The notes under the pieces were generated by a model, which was not told the origin of the DNA, searched no databases, and saw only the letters and a list, made by a program, of their open reading frames with translations. Below, in pieces: positions 6,954 to 16,625 of a stretch of DNA of 64,000 nt (positions are counted from its first letter, which is position 1; each line of letters starts with the position of its first letter). The DNA lies in assembly GCA_041586155.1 (NCBI GenBank), contig JBFHAT010000001.1, positions 1-64,000 on the forward strand, read 5' to 3'. The position numbers and the translations under genes were made by a program. This DNA is from JBFGJH01 sp041586155. Its GTDB lineage: Bacteria; Actinomycetota; Acidimicrobiia; Spongiisociales; JAENVV01.

Positions 6954-9581
6954 CACGGCGACTCCGTCGGCCGACCTCTGGAGACCGGGCGAGCCCTGGG
7001 CTCGTTCGTTCGTGAGGTCGCCGCCCTCGACGAGGGCGCGGCCATGGCCAGCCTCACCGATGAGTACCGACTCGATCCGCTCGCCGCCGCCAACCTGAAG
7101 GCATACCTCGACGAGGAAAGAGAGGCGGTTGGCGCCCTGCCCACCGACCGCACGCTCGTCGTTGAACGGTTTCGCGACGAAATCGGTGACTGGCGTCTCG
7201 TGCTTTTGTCGCCGCTAGGAGCGCAGATCCATGCCCCGTGGGCGATGGCGTTGACCCACCGCTTCAGGGACCGGTACGGGCACGACGTCAATGCGATCTG
7301 GTCGGACGATGGGATCGCCTTCCGCTTCGCCGACGTCGACGATCCCCCTTCGGTCGACGACCTGCTCATCGAGCCCGACGAAGCCGAACAGCTCCTCATG
7401 GATCAGTTGCCAGATACTGCGCTGTTCGCTGCCCGCTTCCGTGAAGCCGCGGCGCGAGCGCTGCTCCTCCCCCGCAGGCGCCCCGGCTCCCGCACTCCTC
7501 TCTGGCTGCAACGTAGACGCTCCGCCGATCTCCTGGGAGTCGCCAAACAGTTCGGCACCTTCCCCATCATGTTGGAGGTCTACCGAGAGATCCTTCAGGA
7601 TGACTTCGATCTGCCGGCGCTCAAAGAGGTGCTTTCGGCAGTGCGTTCGCGCCAGATCCGCGTCGTGGACGTAGACGTCGAGGCGCCCAGTCCCTTCGCC
7701 AGCTCCCTCCTCTTCTCGTTCGTCGCAGCCTTTCTATACGAAGGCGACACACCGCTGGCGGAACGAAGAGCAGCGGCGCTGACGCTCGACCGCGATCTTC
7801 TCCGTGAGCTGCTCGGCGAAAGCGAACTGCGGAGTCTGCTCAGCGAGGATGCCATCAGCACCGTCGAGCTCGAACTCCAGCATCTGGCCGAAGACCGGCG
7901 CGCAACCTCTCTCGAAGACGTGGCGGACCTGTTGCGACGGCTGGGTCCGCTCACCGCGAAAGCGGTCGTCGCAAGGACCGACGGAGCGGCCGAAGACTGG
8001 CTCGCCGCCCTCGTCGAAACGAAACGCGCCGTCCTCGTCACCGTGGCCGGGGAGCAACGGTACGCGGCGATCGAGGACGTCGGTCGCCTGCGGGATGCGC
8101 TCGGGGTCCAGCCTCCGCCCGGCGTCCCCCACGCGTTCCTCGAGCCAGTCGCAGATCCGCTGGGAGATGTCGTCGGTCGCTTCGCCCGCACCCACGGTCC
8201 GTTTGCCGAGGGGGATGTCGCCACCGTGCTCGGGATTCCCATTGCGGTCGTGTCCTCGACTCTGGAGAAGCTGAGCACCGCCGGACGTGTGGTACGGGGC
8301 GCATTCAAGCCCGACGGGGCACAGCAGGAATGGGTCGACACCGATGTCCTGCGGCGGCTCAAACGCCGCTCTCTGGCCGAGCTTCGCAACGAGATCGAAC
8401 CGGTGGATGGTCCAACGTTCGCCCGTTTCCAGATTGCCTGGCACGGCGTGGATCCTGTCTCGGATCGCTCATCTCCTCATGTCCTGGCCGAGATCGTCCA
8501 GCGCCTGCAAGGCGCCGAGATCCCGGCGTCGGTGCTCGAGCGCGATGTGCTGGCCGACCGAATGGCCTACCGGCCCGAACTCATGGATCAGCTGATGATC
8601 AGCGGCGAGGTGGTGTGGGTGGGACGGGGGTCGATCGGCGCCCGAGACGGACGAGTGGCTCTCTACCGCCGGGACCAGTTCCCGGTGCTGGCGTTCCCAA
8701 CGGACTCCCCTCCTCCGCGCGGTCCAATCCACCAGGCGTTGCGGGCCCACCTGTCGGATCGGGGCGCCTCGTTCTTCCCCGAGCTCTATGCCTCCGCCGG
8801 CGGAGGCGATCCCGAGGAGGTTGCGTCCGCCTTGTGGGACTTGGTGTGGGCGGGCGAAGTCACCAACGACACCCTCGCCCCGGTCAGAGCTCTGCTGGCT
8901 ACGCGAACTCGCAAAGCGGGACGCAGTGTCCATCCGTCGTTCCCTCCTAGCGTCGTCGGCCGTTGGAGTCTGGTTGACAACCTGCGCATTGCTTCACCGA
9001 CCCAGACCGAGCAGGCGACGGCATGGACGAACCTCTTGCTGGACCGCCTGGGGGTGGTCACCCGGCTGGGCGTCGCGGCGGAGGCGGTCCCCGGGGCCTT
9101 TTCGAGCATCTATCCGGTCTTGACGCAGCTGGAGGATTCGGGGCGGGTTCGCCGGGGCTACTTCGTCGAAGGACTTGGTGGAGCGCAGTTTGCGCTGCCG
9201 GGTGCTGTCGACCGCCTGCGTTCGGGGGGAAGAACCGAGCCGACGCTGCTGGCTGCCACCGATCCGGCCAACCCCTACGGCGCCGCGCTGCCTTGGCCAG
9301 ACGTCGAGGCGGGCCGGCTGGCTCGAAGCGCGGGCGCATACGTCGTCCTCGTCGACGGCCAGATTGCGCTGTTCGTGGAGAAGGGCGGCAAACGGCTGGT
9401 GGCGCTGGCAGAAGGTTCGACGTTGGAGGCGTGCGCGGCGCCCCTGGCTCGCCTCGGCCAACGGCTCGGGAAGCTTCGGATCGAGCGGGTCAACGACGAT
9501 CAGGTGGGCGCGTCAGACCTCGCCGCCGCGCTTTTGGACACCGGTTTCGTCACCACGCCCCGCGGCCTGCGTTGGAAGTAG
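6954..9581 (+). pseudogene. lhr: Lhr-type helicase, C-terminal part (same frame, after the TGA)
   Basis: This is the remainder of Lhr, in the same frame as the part before the TGA. The first in-frame start codon is the ATG at 7044; residues before it (HGDSVGRPLETGRALGSFV) clearly belong to the family. It contains the rest of the winged-helix and beta-barrel region of the Lhr core and then the long Lhr C-terminal domain, ending in the PRGLRW motif. Together the two parts give about 1450 codons, the normal length for full Lhr. No other frameshift or stop occurs across 2.6 kb, so the lesion is recent, artificial or read through. The stop TAG is four bases before the nei start. Confidence 0.75.
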
Positions 9582-9585
9582 GACC

Positions 9586-10395
9586 GTGCCCGAAGGCGAC
9601 ACGATCTACCGGGCGGCTCGGCAAGTCGGCGCAGTTCTGGTCGGCCGGGAGCTGGAGCGGGTCACTGGTTCGCATCCGGCCATCCGGGCCGCGTCGGCGC
9701 GCTTGACGGGGTCCACCGTGACGGTCGTGCGCAACCACGGCAAGCAGCACCTCATCGACACCGATGCCGGCTACACGATTCGCACCCACATGGGCATGCC
9801 CGGGGTGTGGCATGTGTATCGGCGCAACGTTCGGTGGGCCAAGCCGGTTGGAGCAGCCCGGGTCGTACTCGAGACGGTCGCGCACGAAGCGGTGTGTTTC
9901 GCAGCTCCCACGGTCGAAGTCGAGCGCACCCGAGTCATCGACGAGGGCCTAAGACAGTGGGGCCCTGACCTCACGGCCGACGAGTTCGACCGAGACGCGG
10001 CCATTCAGCGGATTGGGGCGCAACCACCCGACCGGCTGGCCGCCGACGTGTTGCTGGACCAGCGGGTGATGGCCGGGGTCGGCAACGTGTTCAAGAACGA
10101 GCTGTTGTTCATGCATCGCATTCATCCGGAGACCAGTTGGGGGCAGGTCGAGCTGCAGGTGCGAGCGGCGTTGGTCGACCGGGCTCGGCGTCTGCTGATG
10201 GCAAATCGCGATCGATCGCGCCGGATCACCACGGGTGAAGCCAGACCCGGTCATGGCTCCTGGGTGTATGGACGCGACGGTGCTCCGTGTCGGCGATGCG
10301 GCACGCCGATCGAAGCCGAGTGGCTGGGAGATTTCGAGCGTGTCACGTACTGGTGTCCGAGCTGTCAGCCAGCCCCCGCAGCTGATCGTATGTGA
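9586..10395 (+). CDS. nei: Endonuclease VIII-like DNA glycosylase (Fpg/Nei family)
   Basis: A bifunctional base-excision DNA glycosylase/AP lyase of 269 residues. After GTG it opens PEGDTIYRAAR, so Pro2 is the catalytic imine-forming residue and Glu3 is the proton donor, as in Nei2. The H2TH region LLDQRVMAGVGNVFKNE is near residue 155-172. A zinc finger with CRRCG and WCPSC, four Cys, ends the protein. It removes oxidised pyrimidines. The GTG lies four bases after the lhr stop, so it is probably co-transcribed with the helicase, a DNA-repair pairing. The 3' end overlaps the convergent DUF971 gene by 53 bases. Confidence 0.9.
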   Translation: MPEGDTIYRAARQVGAVLVGRELERVTGSHPAIRAASARLTGSTVTVVRNHGKQHLIDTDAGYTIRTHMGMPGVWHVYRRNVRWAKPVGAARVVLETVAHEAVCFAAPTVEVERTRVIDEGLRQWGPDLTADEFDRDAAIQRIGAQPPDRLAADVLLDQRVMAGVGNVFKNELLFMHRIHPETSWGQVELQVRAALVDRARRLLMANRDRSRRITTGEARPGHGSWVYGRDGAPCRRCGTPIEAEWLGDFERVTYWCPSCQPAPAADRM

Positions 10396-10657
10396 AGATC
10401 CCGGTCCGGTGTCCGTCGGGGCCGAACGTGAGGTTGATCCCGTAGCCGCCCACGAGATGGGCGTCCTCGATGGTGATGGGTTGGGCGGCGGCGACCAGGC
10501 GTAGACGGGTGGGGCGGCGTTCTGCTTCGGAGCGGCAGGTCGCGCAAGAGCAAGCGTCGCGCAGCGTTGCGGCTGCAATTGTCGACACCGTGCCGTCGCC
10601 CCATTCCAGCGTCAGTGCCCGCTTGGCGTCGACTGCGATTCGGTTGGGGGCCTCCAT
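10343..10657 (-). CDS. DUF971 domain protein
   Basis: A small DUF971 protein of 104 residues. It shows the pattern LEWGDG, LRDACSCATCRSE with two Cys close together, and a C-terminal VGGYGINLTFGPDGHRTGIFTYD block typical of the family. DUF971 domains occur alone, next to Mrp/ApbC-type Fe-S carriers, or in gamma-butyrobetaine dioxygenase; a role in Fe-S or metal handling is inferred. The start ATG 10657 is supported by TACGCT seven bases upstream. Its last 53 bases are antisense to the end of nei. Confidence 0.8.
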   Translation of the reverse strand: MEAPNRIAVDAKRALTLEWGDGTVSTIAAATLRDACSCATCRSEAERRPTRLRLVAAAQPITIEDAHLVGGYGINLTFGPDGHRTGIFTYDQLRGLADSSDTST

Positions 10658-10664
10658 GGCGCCG

Positions 10665-10670
10665 AGCGTA
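10665..10670 (-). promoter_or_regulatory. -10 hexamer for a leaderless start (DUF971 gene)
   Basis: TACGCT on the minus strand, seven bases before ATG 10657. Confidence 0.5.
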
Positions 10671-10765
10671 GTTCGCGTTGCTGTTACCGTGATCTGCCGT
10701 CGAACTTTCGGCTGTTTTCCGGCGTTAGCCCGACAAGAACCTAAGGAACGTCGTGCGTCAGCAGA

Positions 10766-10771
10766 TAACCT
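10766..10771 (+). promoter_or_regulatory. -10 hexamer for a leaderless start (DUF4032 gene)
   Basis: TAACCT, six bases, then ATG 10778. Confidence 0.55.
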
Positions 10772-10777
10772 GCCCTG

Positions 10778-11971
10778 ATGCCAGACCTGAAGATCCGGCC
10801 CGGCCACCCCGACTTCCTCGAGCTGCCGTGGGACACACCGCTCGAGTCGTGGGAACACCCACGCCTGGTCGACCTGCCCAAGGGCATCTCTAGGCACCCG
10901 GTTCGCTTCGTCGAGTACGAAGAGGGCCTCTATGCCGTCAAAGAACTATCGGCCTCCCCCGCCAGGCAGGACTACGAGGTCTTGCGAGCCCTGGAGCCGA
11001 AGGGGGTCCCTGCCGTGGTCGCAGTTGGGCTCGTGGAGGACCGCTGCGACGACCCGACCGCCGAGGCGTCGGCGGCGCTGATCACCGCCTACGAGTCGTA
11101 CTCCTTCTCGTACCGCGAGATCCTGCAGGGCGCCGGCTTCGGCCCCAACCGGCGCAAGATGCTCGACGCGTTCGCCAGCCTGCTCGTGCAGCTGCATCTC
11201 GCCGGATTGTTCTGGGGCGACTGTTCCCTGTCGAATGTGCTGTATCGGTGGGACGCGGCCTCCATCGAGACGATCATGGTCGACGCCGAGACCGCCTCGC
11301 TCCACGATGTTCTCAGTGCGGGCCAGCGGTTCGAGGACATCGAGATCATGGTGCTCAATGTCGCCGGTGGGATGGCGGACATCGCCGCTGCGACCGGAGC
11401 CGATCTCGACGACGCCGACCTGAACCTGGGAACCGACATCGCCGAACGCTACGAGGGCCTGTGGAACGAGCTGACCCACAGCGAAGTGATCGGCGCCAAC
11501 GAGCAGTATCGGATCACCGAACGGATCAACCGCCTCAACGAGCTGGGGTTCGACGTCGACGAGCTGATCCTGTCGGAGATCGCCAACGGCGAACGCATCG
11601 AGATCAAAGTGGCCGTGGGCGGACGCAACTATCACCGGGACCGCTTGCGCGAACTGACCGGTATCCGCGCAGGCGAGCAGCAGGCTCGCCAGATCTTGTC
11701 CGATCTCTACTACCACCAGGCCAAGGCCGGCAACCCGTCAGCGTCGCGCAAAGCGGTGGCCGCCGTGCAATGGCGCTTGGGGCACTTCGAGCCGTGGATC
11801 GCCCGCCTCAGTGAGATCGCCGAGGTCAACGATCCGGTCCAGGCCTACTGCGACCTGCTCAACCACCGCTACGTGAAGTCCGTCGAGGCCGGGCACGACG
11901 TGGGTACCGAGCAGGCGTTTGCGTCGTGGTTGGCGGAAGACCGACCCGGGTTCAGCCCGGACGCTAACTGA
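10778..11971 (+). CDS. DUF4032 domain protein, kinase-like
   Basis: A 397-residue actinobacterial DUF4032 protein. The first half resembles a lipopolysaccharide-kinase or aminoglycoside-kinase fold: a VKEL lysine near residue 50, a FWGDCSLSNVL catalytic-loop-like segment near 148-158 (Asp with downstream Asn), and IMVDAETA as the metal-binding Asp segment. The second half is the DUF4032 region, helical with many charged residues. A small-molecule or protein kinase role is inferred from the motifs; the substrate is unknown. It is a single gene from its own leaderless promoter; the next gene has its own -10. Confidence 0.75.
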   Translation: MPDLKIRPGHPDFLELPWDTPLESWEHPRLVDLPKGISRHPVRFVEYEEGLYAVKELSASPARQDYEVLRALEPKGVPAVVAVGLVEDRCDDPTAEASAALITAYESYSFSYREILQGAGFGPNRRKMLDAFASLLVQLHLAGLFWGDCSLSNVLYRWDAASIETIMVDAETASLHDVLSAGQRFEDIEIMVLNVAGGMADIAAATGADLDDADLNLGTDIAERYEGLWNELTHSEVIGANEQYRITERINRLNELGFDVDELILSEIANGERIEIKVAVGGRNYHRDRLRELTGIRAGEQQARQILSDLYYHQAKAGNPSASRKAVAAVQWRLGHFEPWIARLSEIAEVNDPVQAYCDLLNHRYVKSVEAGHDVGTEQAFASWLAEDRPGFSPDAN

Positions 11972-11981
11972 CGGGACCTCG

Positions 11982-11987
11982 TATCCT
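11982..11987 (+). promoter_or_regulatory. -10 hexamer for a leaderless start (DUF427 gene)
   Basis: TATCCT, six bases, then GTG 11994. The next transcription unit starts 12 bases after the upstream stop codon. Confidence 0.55.
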
Positions 11988-11993
11988 CGGGCC

Positions 11994-12464
11994 GTGACCG
12001 CCAAAGAATCAGTCTGGGATTACCCCCGCCCTCCGATCATCGACCGCGACCCGAGAAGAGTCACCGTGACACTCGACGGCGTCACCATCGCCGACACTCT
12101 CCGATCGTTGCGGGTGCTGGAGACGTCGCACCCGCCGGTCTATTACCTCCCCGGCGCCGATGTGGCGATGGAGCACCTCTTCCCCACCGACAGGTCGACA
12201 TGGTGCGAATACAAAGGTCGGGCGGCGTACTGGACGGTGGCGGTCGGCGAACGGGAAGCAGTCGACGCGGCCTGGAGCTATCCCCATCCCACGTCCGGCT
12301 ACGAGGCCTTGGCGGGCCATTTCGCCTTCTATCCATCAAAGATGACGGCATGCACCGTCGGAGAGCACGAGGTGATCGCTCAGGCGGGCGACTTCTACGG
12401 CGGCTGGATCACCCCCGACATCACAGGTCCTTTCAAAGGCGGACCTGGAACACTCGGATGGTGA
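11994..12464 (+). CDS. DUF427 domain protein
   Basis: A 156-residue DUF427 protein, small and beta-rich. It contains VLETSHPPVYYLP, CEYKGRAAYW with the central Tyr/Lys-Gly seen across the family, and a WSYPHPTSGYEALAGHFAFYP block. The family is widespread in actinobacteria and of unknown biochemical role. The GTG start is set by the TATCCT promoter. Its stop overlaps the start of the DUF3179 lipoprotein gene (GTGA), so the pair is translated together, although one product is cytoplasmic and the other exported. Confidence 0.8.
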   Translation: MTAKESVWDYPRPPIIDRDPRRVTVTLDGVTIADTLRSLRVLETSHPPVYYLPGADVAMEHLFPTDRSTWCEYKGRAAYWTVAVGEREAVDAAWSYPHPTSGYEALAGHFAFYPSKMTACTVGEHEVIAQAGDFYGGWITPDITGPFKGGPGTLGW

Positions 12465-13837
12465 GCTTGCGACCGGTGATGGGCGCAATGACCGTGACCT
12501 TGAGCGCCTGCATCGCCCAACCGCTCCCCTCCACGGCGCCCGACACCGCGCCGGTCACGACCGCGGCGCCTGCGACCGCAGTGACCACCACCTCTCCGGC
12601 CTCACCCGACGCCACGGCAGCTGCCGATCGGCTCTACGGCGGCCTCGGTGAAACGGTGGACCGCGACGCGATCGCAGAGCTGGCGGAGAGCGGCGACGTC
12701 CGATTCGCCTGGCTGCTCACCGACCTCATGCAGTTCATCGGACCGGGAATCACCAACGACGCCCTCGTGAACGGCTTTCAGGTGCTGACCGGCGTGGTGC
12801 TCGCCGGCGACACCAGCCCATGGAGCGAATCCTCCAACTACCTCATCGGAGAAGACATCCCGGCTCCGCCCGGCTACCGGCAGCTAAAGGGCCAGCTGTA
12901 CACACTCGTGGAACCCCGGTGGGAGCCGTTCTTCGAGGATCCTTCGTCCCAGATCGAGTACCGCCATCTGGCCTGGGGGGGAGTGCTCCCCGACGACCGA
13001 CCATTGGGAGGATTCGACGTTCCTTGCGAGGGAGGCTGCATCCCGGCGCTCGACGATCCGGCGGTGACCGATGCAGCCGGCGGCGATTGGTATCCCGACG
13101 ACGCCGTCGTGTTCGGCGTGGTAGCAGGAGGAGAGTCACGGGCCTATCCGAAGAACATCATGGAAGTCCACGAGATGGTCATCGACACCGTAGGTGGCGT
13201 CAGGCTGGGCATTCCCTACTGCACGTTGTGCGGCTCTGCGCAGGCGTACGACCTCGAGTCGATTCCCGAGGGCGTCGAGCCGCCACTCCTTCGGACGTCG
13301 GGACTCCTTGTGCGATCCAACAAGCTCATGTACGACCTGAACACGTGGTCTGCCTTCGACACGTTCACGGGTCGTGCCCTGTCAGGTCCGCTACGAGAAG
13401 CCGACGTCGAACTGGAGATGGTGTCGGTCGTGACATCGACATGGGGGGCATGGAAGGAAGCTCACCCCCAGACGACCATCGTGGCAGCGGACGGAGGGAT
13501 CGGGCGGACATATCCGGAGGACCCTTTGCGCGGTCGCGACGATGACGGTCCGATATTCCCCATCGGCAACGTCGACCCCCGCCTTCCCGTCCAAACCCAG
13601 GTGCTGGGCGTTCAGCACGGCGAGACGTTCGTGGCGTTCCCAGCCGACGAGGCCGTCGCTGCCCTTCGAGCCGGCCAGGCCGTGACGTTCGAGGAGATCG
13701 TCGTGGAGCTCGATGGAAACGGGCTCAAAGCCCGTCTGTCCGGTGGTGATGAGCTCGTGACCCATCAGGCGTTCTGGTTCGCTTGGAGCCAGTTTCACCC
13801 CACCACCGACGTGTGGAGCGCCGATCTACTCGAGTGA
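12458..13837 (+). CDS. DUF3179 domain lipoprotein
   Basis: A secreted lipoprotein of 459 residues. The N-terminus is a short signal peptide ending in the lipobox LSAC (Cys at residue 18), then a Thr/Pro/Ala-rich linker to about residue 50. The rest is a DUF3179 domain with the signature CTLCGSAQAYDL and the nearby WSAFDTFTGRALSG. DUF3179 proteins are extracellular and of unknown function. ATG 12458 overlaps the DUF427 stop; GTG 12461 is an alternative start. The 3' end overlaps the convergent FG-GAP lipoprotein gene by 12 bases. Confidence 0.75.
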   Translation: MVSLRPVMGAMTVTLSACIAQPLPSTAPDTAPVTTAAPATAVTTTSPASPDATAAADRLYGGLGETVDRDAIAELAESGDVRFAWLLTDLMQFIGPGITNDALVNGFQVLTGVVLAGDTSPWSESSNYLIGEDIPAPPGYRQLKGQLYTLVEPRWEPFFEDPSSQIEYRHLAWGGVLPDDRPLGGFDVPCEGGCIPALDDPAVTDAAGGDWYPDDAVVFGVVAGGESRAYPKNIMEVHEMVIDTVGGVRLGIPYCTLCGSAQAYDLESIPEGVEPPLLRTSGLLVRSNKLMYDLNTWSAFDTFTGRALSGPLREADVELEMVSVVTSTWGAWKEAHPQTTIVAADGGIGRTYPEDPLRGRDDDGPIFPIGNVDPRLPVQTQVLGVQHGETFVAFPADEAVAALRAGQAVTFEEIVVELDGNGLKARLSGGDELVTHQAFWFAWSQFHPTTDVWSADLLE

Positions 13838-15154
13838 CTGGGGCGGCCAGATGAGCAGCGTTCCATCCCCCGTTCCGAGCGCCAGACCGAAGCTGCCCTC
13901 GTGGTCGACACCCGCCAGGTTGGTGACCAGGCGATCGCCGAGTTTGAACTCCCACGCCACTTCGATCCCTTCGTCCGACCGCTGCAGGCCGACGAGGGTC
14001 GACCGGTCCTGAGTCGTCAACACCAGTTCCGTCTGGCCGTCACCATCGGCGTCCGCGGCGAGCGCCATGTCGAGGTTGCGGGAGCCGATCACGTGGCTCG
14101 TGTACCCCGACGCCGACGCGACCGGCGTGAGTGCTGCGGCGGCCAGCCTGTGGAACTGAACGATCCCGCCAATGTGGGGAGTGACCACTTCGGCCACCTC
14201 GAGCTCCCCATCGGGGCCGAACGGCGCCACTGCCACGAGATGCCTCCAACGACCTCCTCGCCCGATCGGCTCCGACTCGGCGGCGACCGTGCCGTCCTCG
14301 GACAGCACAGCAAGCCGGGCGCCGACGGATGGGTTGGACAGCGTGATCAACAGCTCGTCGAGGCCGTCGTCGTCGACATCCGCCCAGAGCGGGGCGAGGG
14401 TCTCGACGACGTCATCTTCGAACGTCGTCTCGAAGGCGAGCTCGCGGGAAGCGGGCGACAGCGCAACCACGCTGCTCGGCTCGAACGAGTCACCAAGCAC
14501 TGCATGCGGGTATCGGTCGGTGGGATCGGCCAGCACCGCCACCAGCCCGTCCCCGCTCTCGACGAGCCGGCCGTCGACGAGGCCGTTCACCTCGAAGGTT
14601 CGGTTCCCCGTTCCCGTCACGGTGACCACCGACCCATCGCGGCCGACAAATGCCAGCCCACCGTCGCTGAGCGGAATCGGATTCGTGGCCGGCGACCCGG
14701 TCGGCGAGGGTGGGGCGAGGAGCAGTAGGCCGGTGTCGCTCACGGCGGCTGCGGGCGGCGCACCCTCGGGGAGCACGTTCAGGTTGCCGTCCGCTTCGAC
14801 GACCGCGCTGCCTGCCACGGTAAACCACATCACCCTTCCACTCTCCAGGACTGCGATCCAAGTGACGCCGTCGGGGTTGGACGCGGCCGTCACCCACGCA
14901 GCTCGCTCCGGCAGTGCCACCCTGATCGGCTCGTCGGGCATCGACCCCCGTCCGCCTACGAATCGGTTGCCCGAGGTGTCGCCTGACGTCGTCACGCCCA
15001 GCAGCGCACCCGTCGGACCCAGCTCAGGTAGCGACCCTGTGGCGTTGGATGGAACCGGTTGGTCGACTGGGTCACCAGAATCGGTGGCGACGGTGGACTG
15101 CGGAACGCAGGCCATCAGGGCGAGAGCCGCTGCAAGCGCAGTCGCTCTACCCAA
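13826..15154 (-). CDS. FG-GAP/VCBS-repeat lipoprotein
   Basis: A probable exported lipoprotein of 442 residues. From a TTG at 15154 the signal peptide MGRATALAAALALMAC ends in a lipobox LMAC. Calcium-binding-like DxDxDG loops occur in ADVDDDGLDE and in DADGDGQTE, typical of FG-GAP/VCBS beta-propellers. Such domains bind proteins or glycans outside the cell; no enzymatic motif is seen. The TTG overlaps the last bases of the upstream SDR gene, so translation is likely coupled. A weak Shine-Dalgarno and a non-ATG start suggest low expression. The start is inferred from the signal peptide. Confidence 0.65.
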   Translation of the reverse strand: MGRATALAAALALMACVPQSTVATDSGDPVDQPVPSNATGSLPELGPTGALLGVTTSGDTSGNRFVGGRGSMPDEPIRVALPERAAWVTAASNPDGVTWIAVLESGRVMWFTVAGSAVVEADGNLNVLPEGAPPAAAVSDTGLLLLAPPSPTGSPATNPIPLSDGGLAFVGRDGSVVTVTGTGNRTFEVNGLVDGRLVESGDGLVAVLADPTDRYPHAVLGDSFEPSSVVALSPASRELAFETTFEDDVVETLAPLWADVDDDGLDELLITLSNPSVGARLAVLSEDGTVAAESEPIGRGGRWRHLVAVAPFGPDGELEVAEVVTPHIGGIVQFHRLAAAALTPVASASGYTSHVIGSRNLDMALAADADGDGQTELVLTTQDRSTLVGLQRSDEGIEVAWEFKLGDRLVTNLAGVDHEGSFGLALGTGDGTLLIWPPQSLE

Positions 15155-15923
15155 GGGCGCCTGACGCGCCGATGACGCCGCCGTCGACCGGCAGCACAGC
15201 ACCGGTGATCCATGCCGCTCGGTCCGAGCACAGAAACACGACGGCGTGGGCGACGTCGGCGGGCATGCCCAGGCGGCCCAGCGGATGGAGCTTGGCTGAC
15301 GCAGCCTCATCGTGCTCCCACAACATCTTCGACAGCCGCGTCTTGACGATCCCAGGGGCAACCGCGTTGACCCTCACCTGGGGCGCCATCTCGAAGGCGA
15401 GCTGACGGGTCAGGTGGACGACGGCGGCCTTGGAGATGTTGTAGGCGCCGATCAACGGGCTGGGGTCGAACGCCCCCACCGAGGCGACGTTGACGATCGA
15501 TCCGCCATGCTCGCTCATCCACTGCCGCCACGCCTCCCTGGACCAGATCAGTGGGCCTTTCTGGTTGACGTCCCAGGTCTTGGCCACGGCCCCGAGATCG
15601 ACGTCCACGAGGTTTCCGGCCGCCGGGTTGGTACCGGCGTTGTTCACGAGCAGGTCGCAGCGCCCGAACGTGGCCACCGTTTCGGCGATGCACGCCGCGG
15701 CGGCGTCGGGATCGTCGGCCCGCGCAATGACCCCATGGATCCGAGACGGCGCACCAGCGGAGTCCCCGATTTCCGCAATGGCCTGTTGCAGATTCTCCGG
15801 CTTACGGGAGGTGATGACGACCCCCTCGGCCCCCGAGGTCAACAGCTCTTGGGCGATGGCATGGCCGATGCCCCGGCTCCCACCGGTCACGACCGCCACC
15901 AGACCATCTACGTTGACGTCCAA
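15147..15923 (-). CDS. SDR family oxidoreductase
   Basis: A classical short-chain dehydrogenase/reductase of 258 residues. The nucleotide-binding TGGSRGIGHAI is near residues 14-24, NNAG near 91, and the catalytic Ser with YNISK (Tyr and Lys) near 155-165, followed by PGIVKTR. It would use NAD(P)H in the cytoplasm on an unknown alcohol or ketone. The start is a TTG at 15923 preceded by GAGGAG at good distance, and a TACCAT -10 lies about 30 bases further up. It is therefore a leadered gene, unlike many others here. Confidence 0.85.
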   Translation of the reverse strand: MDVNVDGLVAVVTGGSRGIGHAIAQELLTSGAEGVVITSRKPENLQQAIAEIGDSAGAPSRIHGVIARADDPDAAAACIAETVATFGRCDLLVNNAGTNPAAGNLVDVDLGAVAKTWDVNQKGPLIWSREAWRQWMSEHGGSIVNVASVGAFDPSPLIGAYNISKAAVVHLTRQLAFEMAPQVRVNAVAPGIVKTRLSKMLWEHDEAASAKLHPLGRLGMPADVAHAVVFLCSDRAAWITGAVLPVDGGVIGASGALG

Positions 15924-16010
15924 CCCTGCTCCTCGTCGTCGAGAGGAGATGGTAGGCGTATGCGAAATCGTGGGGTCTGCGCACTCAGGGGCTCCCCCGG
16001 GGCGGTGCCG

Positions 16011-16517
16011 TCAATGCCCGCCTCTGCGCACCCCTCCGTACTTCATGCGGGTGTCGGAGATGGCGGCGGGACGGGCGTCATCGTTGTTGATACCCGCTGC
16101 CACGAGCTCACCCAGAAAGAGCGTGTGGGTGCCGCAGTCGACCGCCTGTCGCACCTCACAATCCATCCATGCGATGGCCTCTTCGAACACCGGCGCCCCG
16201 GTGGTGGCCTCGGTCACGGGCCGGCCGTTGAGCGCCCCGTCCTCGAAGGTGGCGGGCTTGGAGAACTTCACGAAGGGACGGGTGTCCTCGGCGTCCCACA
16301 GGTTGACCGTGAACGAGCCTCCCTCCGCGATGAGGCGATGGGTGACCGCCTTCTTGTCCACACCGACGGCGATGAGCACGGGCTCCATCGACACCTGCGT
16401 GATCCACGACGTCGTCATTCCGTTCCGCTCATCGCCGTGACGGGATCCAACCAGCGCAAGCGCGTTGGGGATCTTCCACGTCACTCTATTGACCAGCTCG
16501 TCGTCGATCTGAGCCAT
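16011..16517 (-). CDS. Flavin reductase family protein
   Basis: A 168-residue flavin reductase-like (split-barrel FMN-binding) protein. The pattern is NALALVGSRHGDERNGMTTSWITQVS, then PVLIAVGVDKKAVTH and GSFTVNLWD, characteristic of the family that reduces or binds FMN. It may supply reduced flavin to a monooxygenase or be an oxidoreductase itself. ATG 16517 is preceded by GAAAGG nine bases upstream; a GTG at 16526 is in the same frame. The C-terminus RMKYGGVRRGGH is short and basic. Confidence 0.8.
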   Translation of the reverse strand: MAQIDDELVNRVTWKIPNALALVGSRHGDERNGMTTSWITQVSMEPVLIAVGVDKKAVTHRLIAEGGSFTVNLWDAEDTRPFVKFSKPATFEDGALNGRPVTEATTGAPVFEEAIAWMDCEVRQAVDCGTHTLFLGELVAAGINNDDARPAAISDTRMKYGGVRRGGH

Positions 16518-16612
16518 GACTGACACCTTTCGTGGCCGGGCGGGCCATCGTACTCACGCATCGATCCCGCCCTGCCGGCACAGTTCGCTACGCAACGTGG
16601 CCAACGGTCGGA

Positions 16613-16618
16613 TAATGT
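16613..16618 (+). promoter_or_regulatory. -10 hexamer for a leaderless start (universal stress protein)
   Basis: TAATGT, seven bases, then GTG 16626. An in-frame GTG at 16617 overlaps this element and is less likely. Confidence 0.4.
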
Positions 16619-16625
16619 GCACCGT

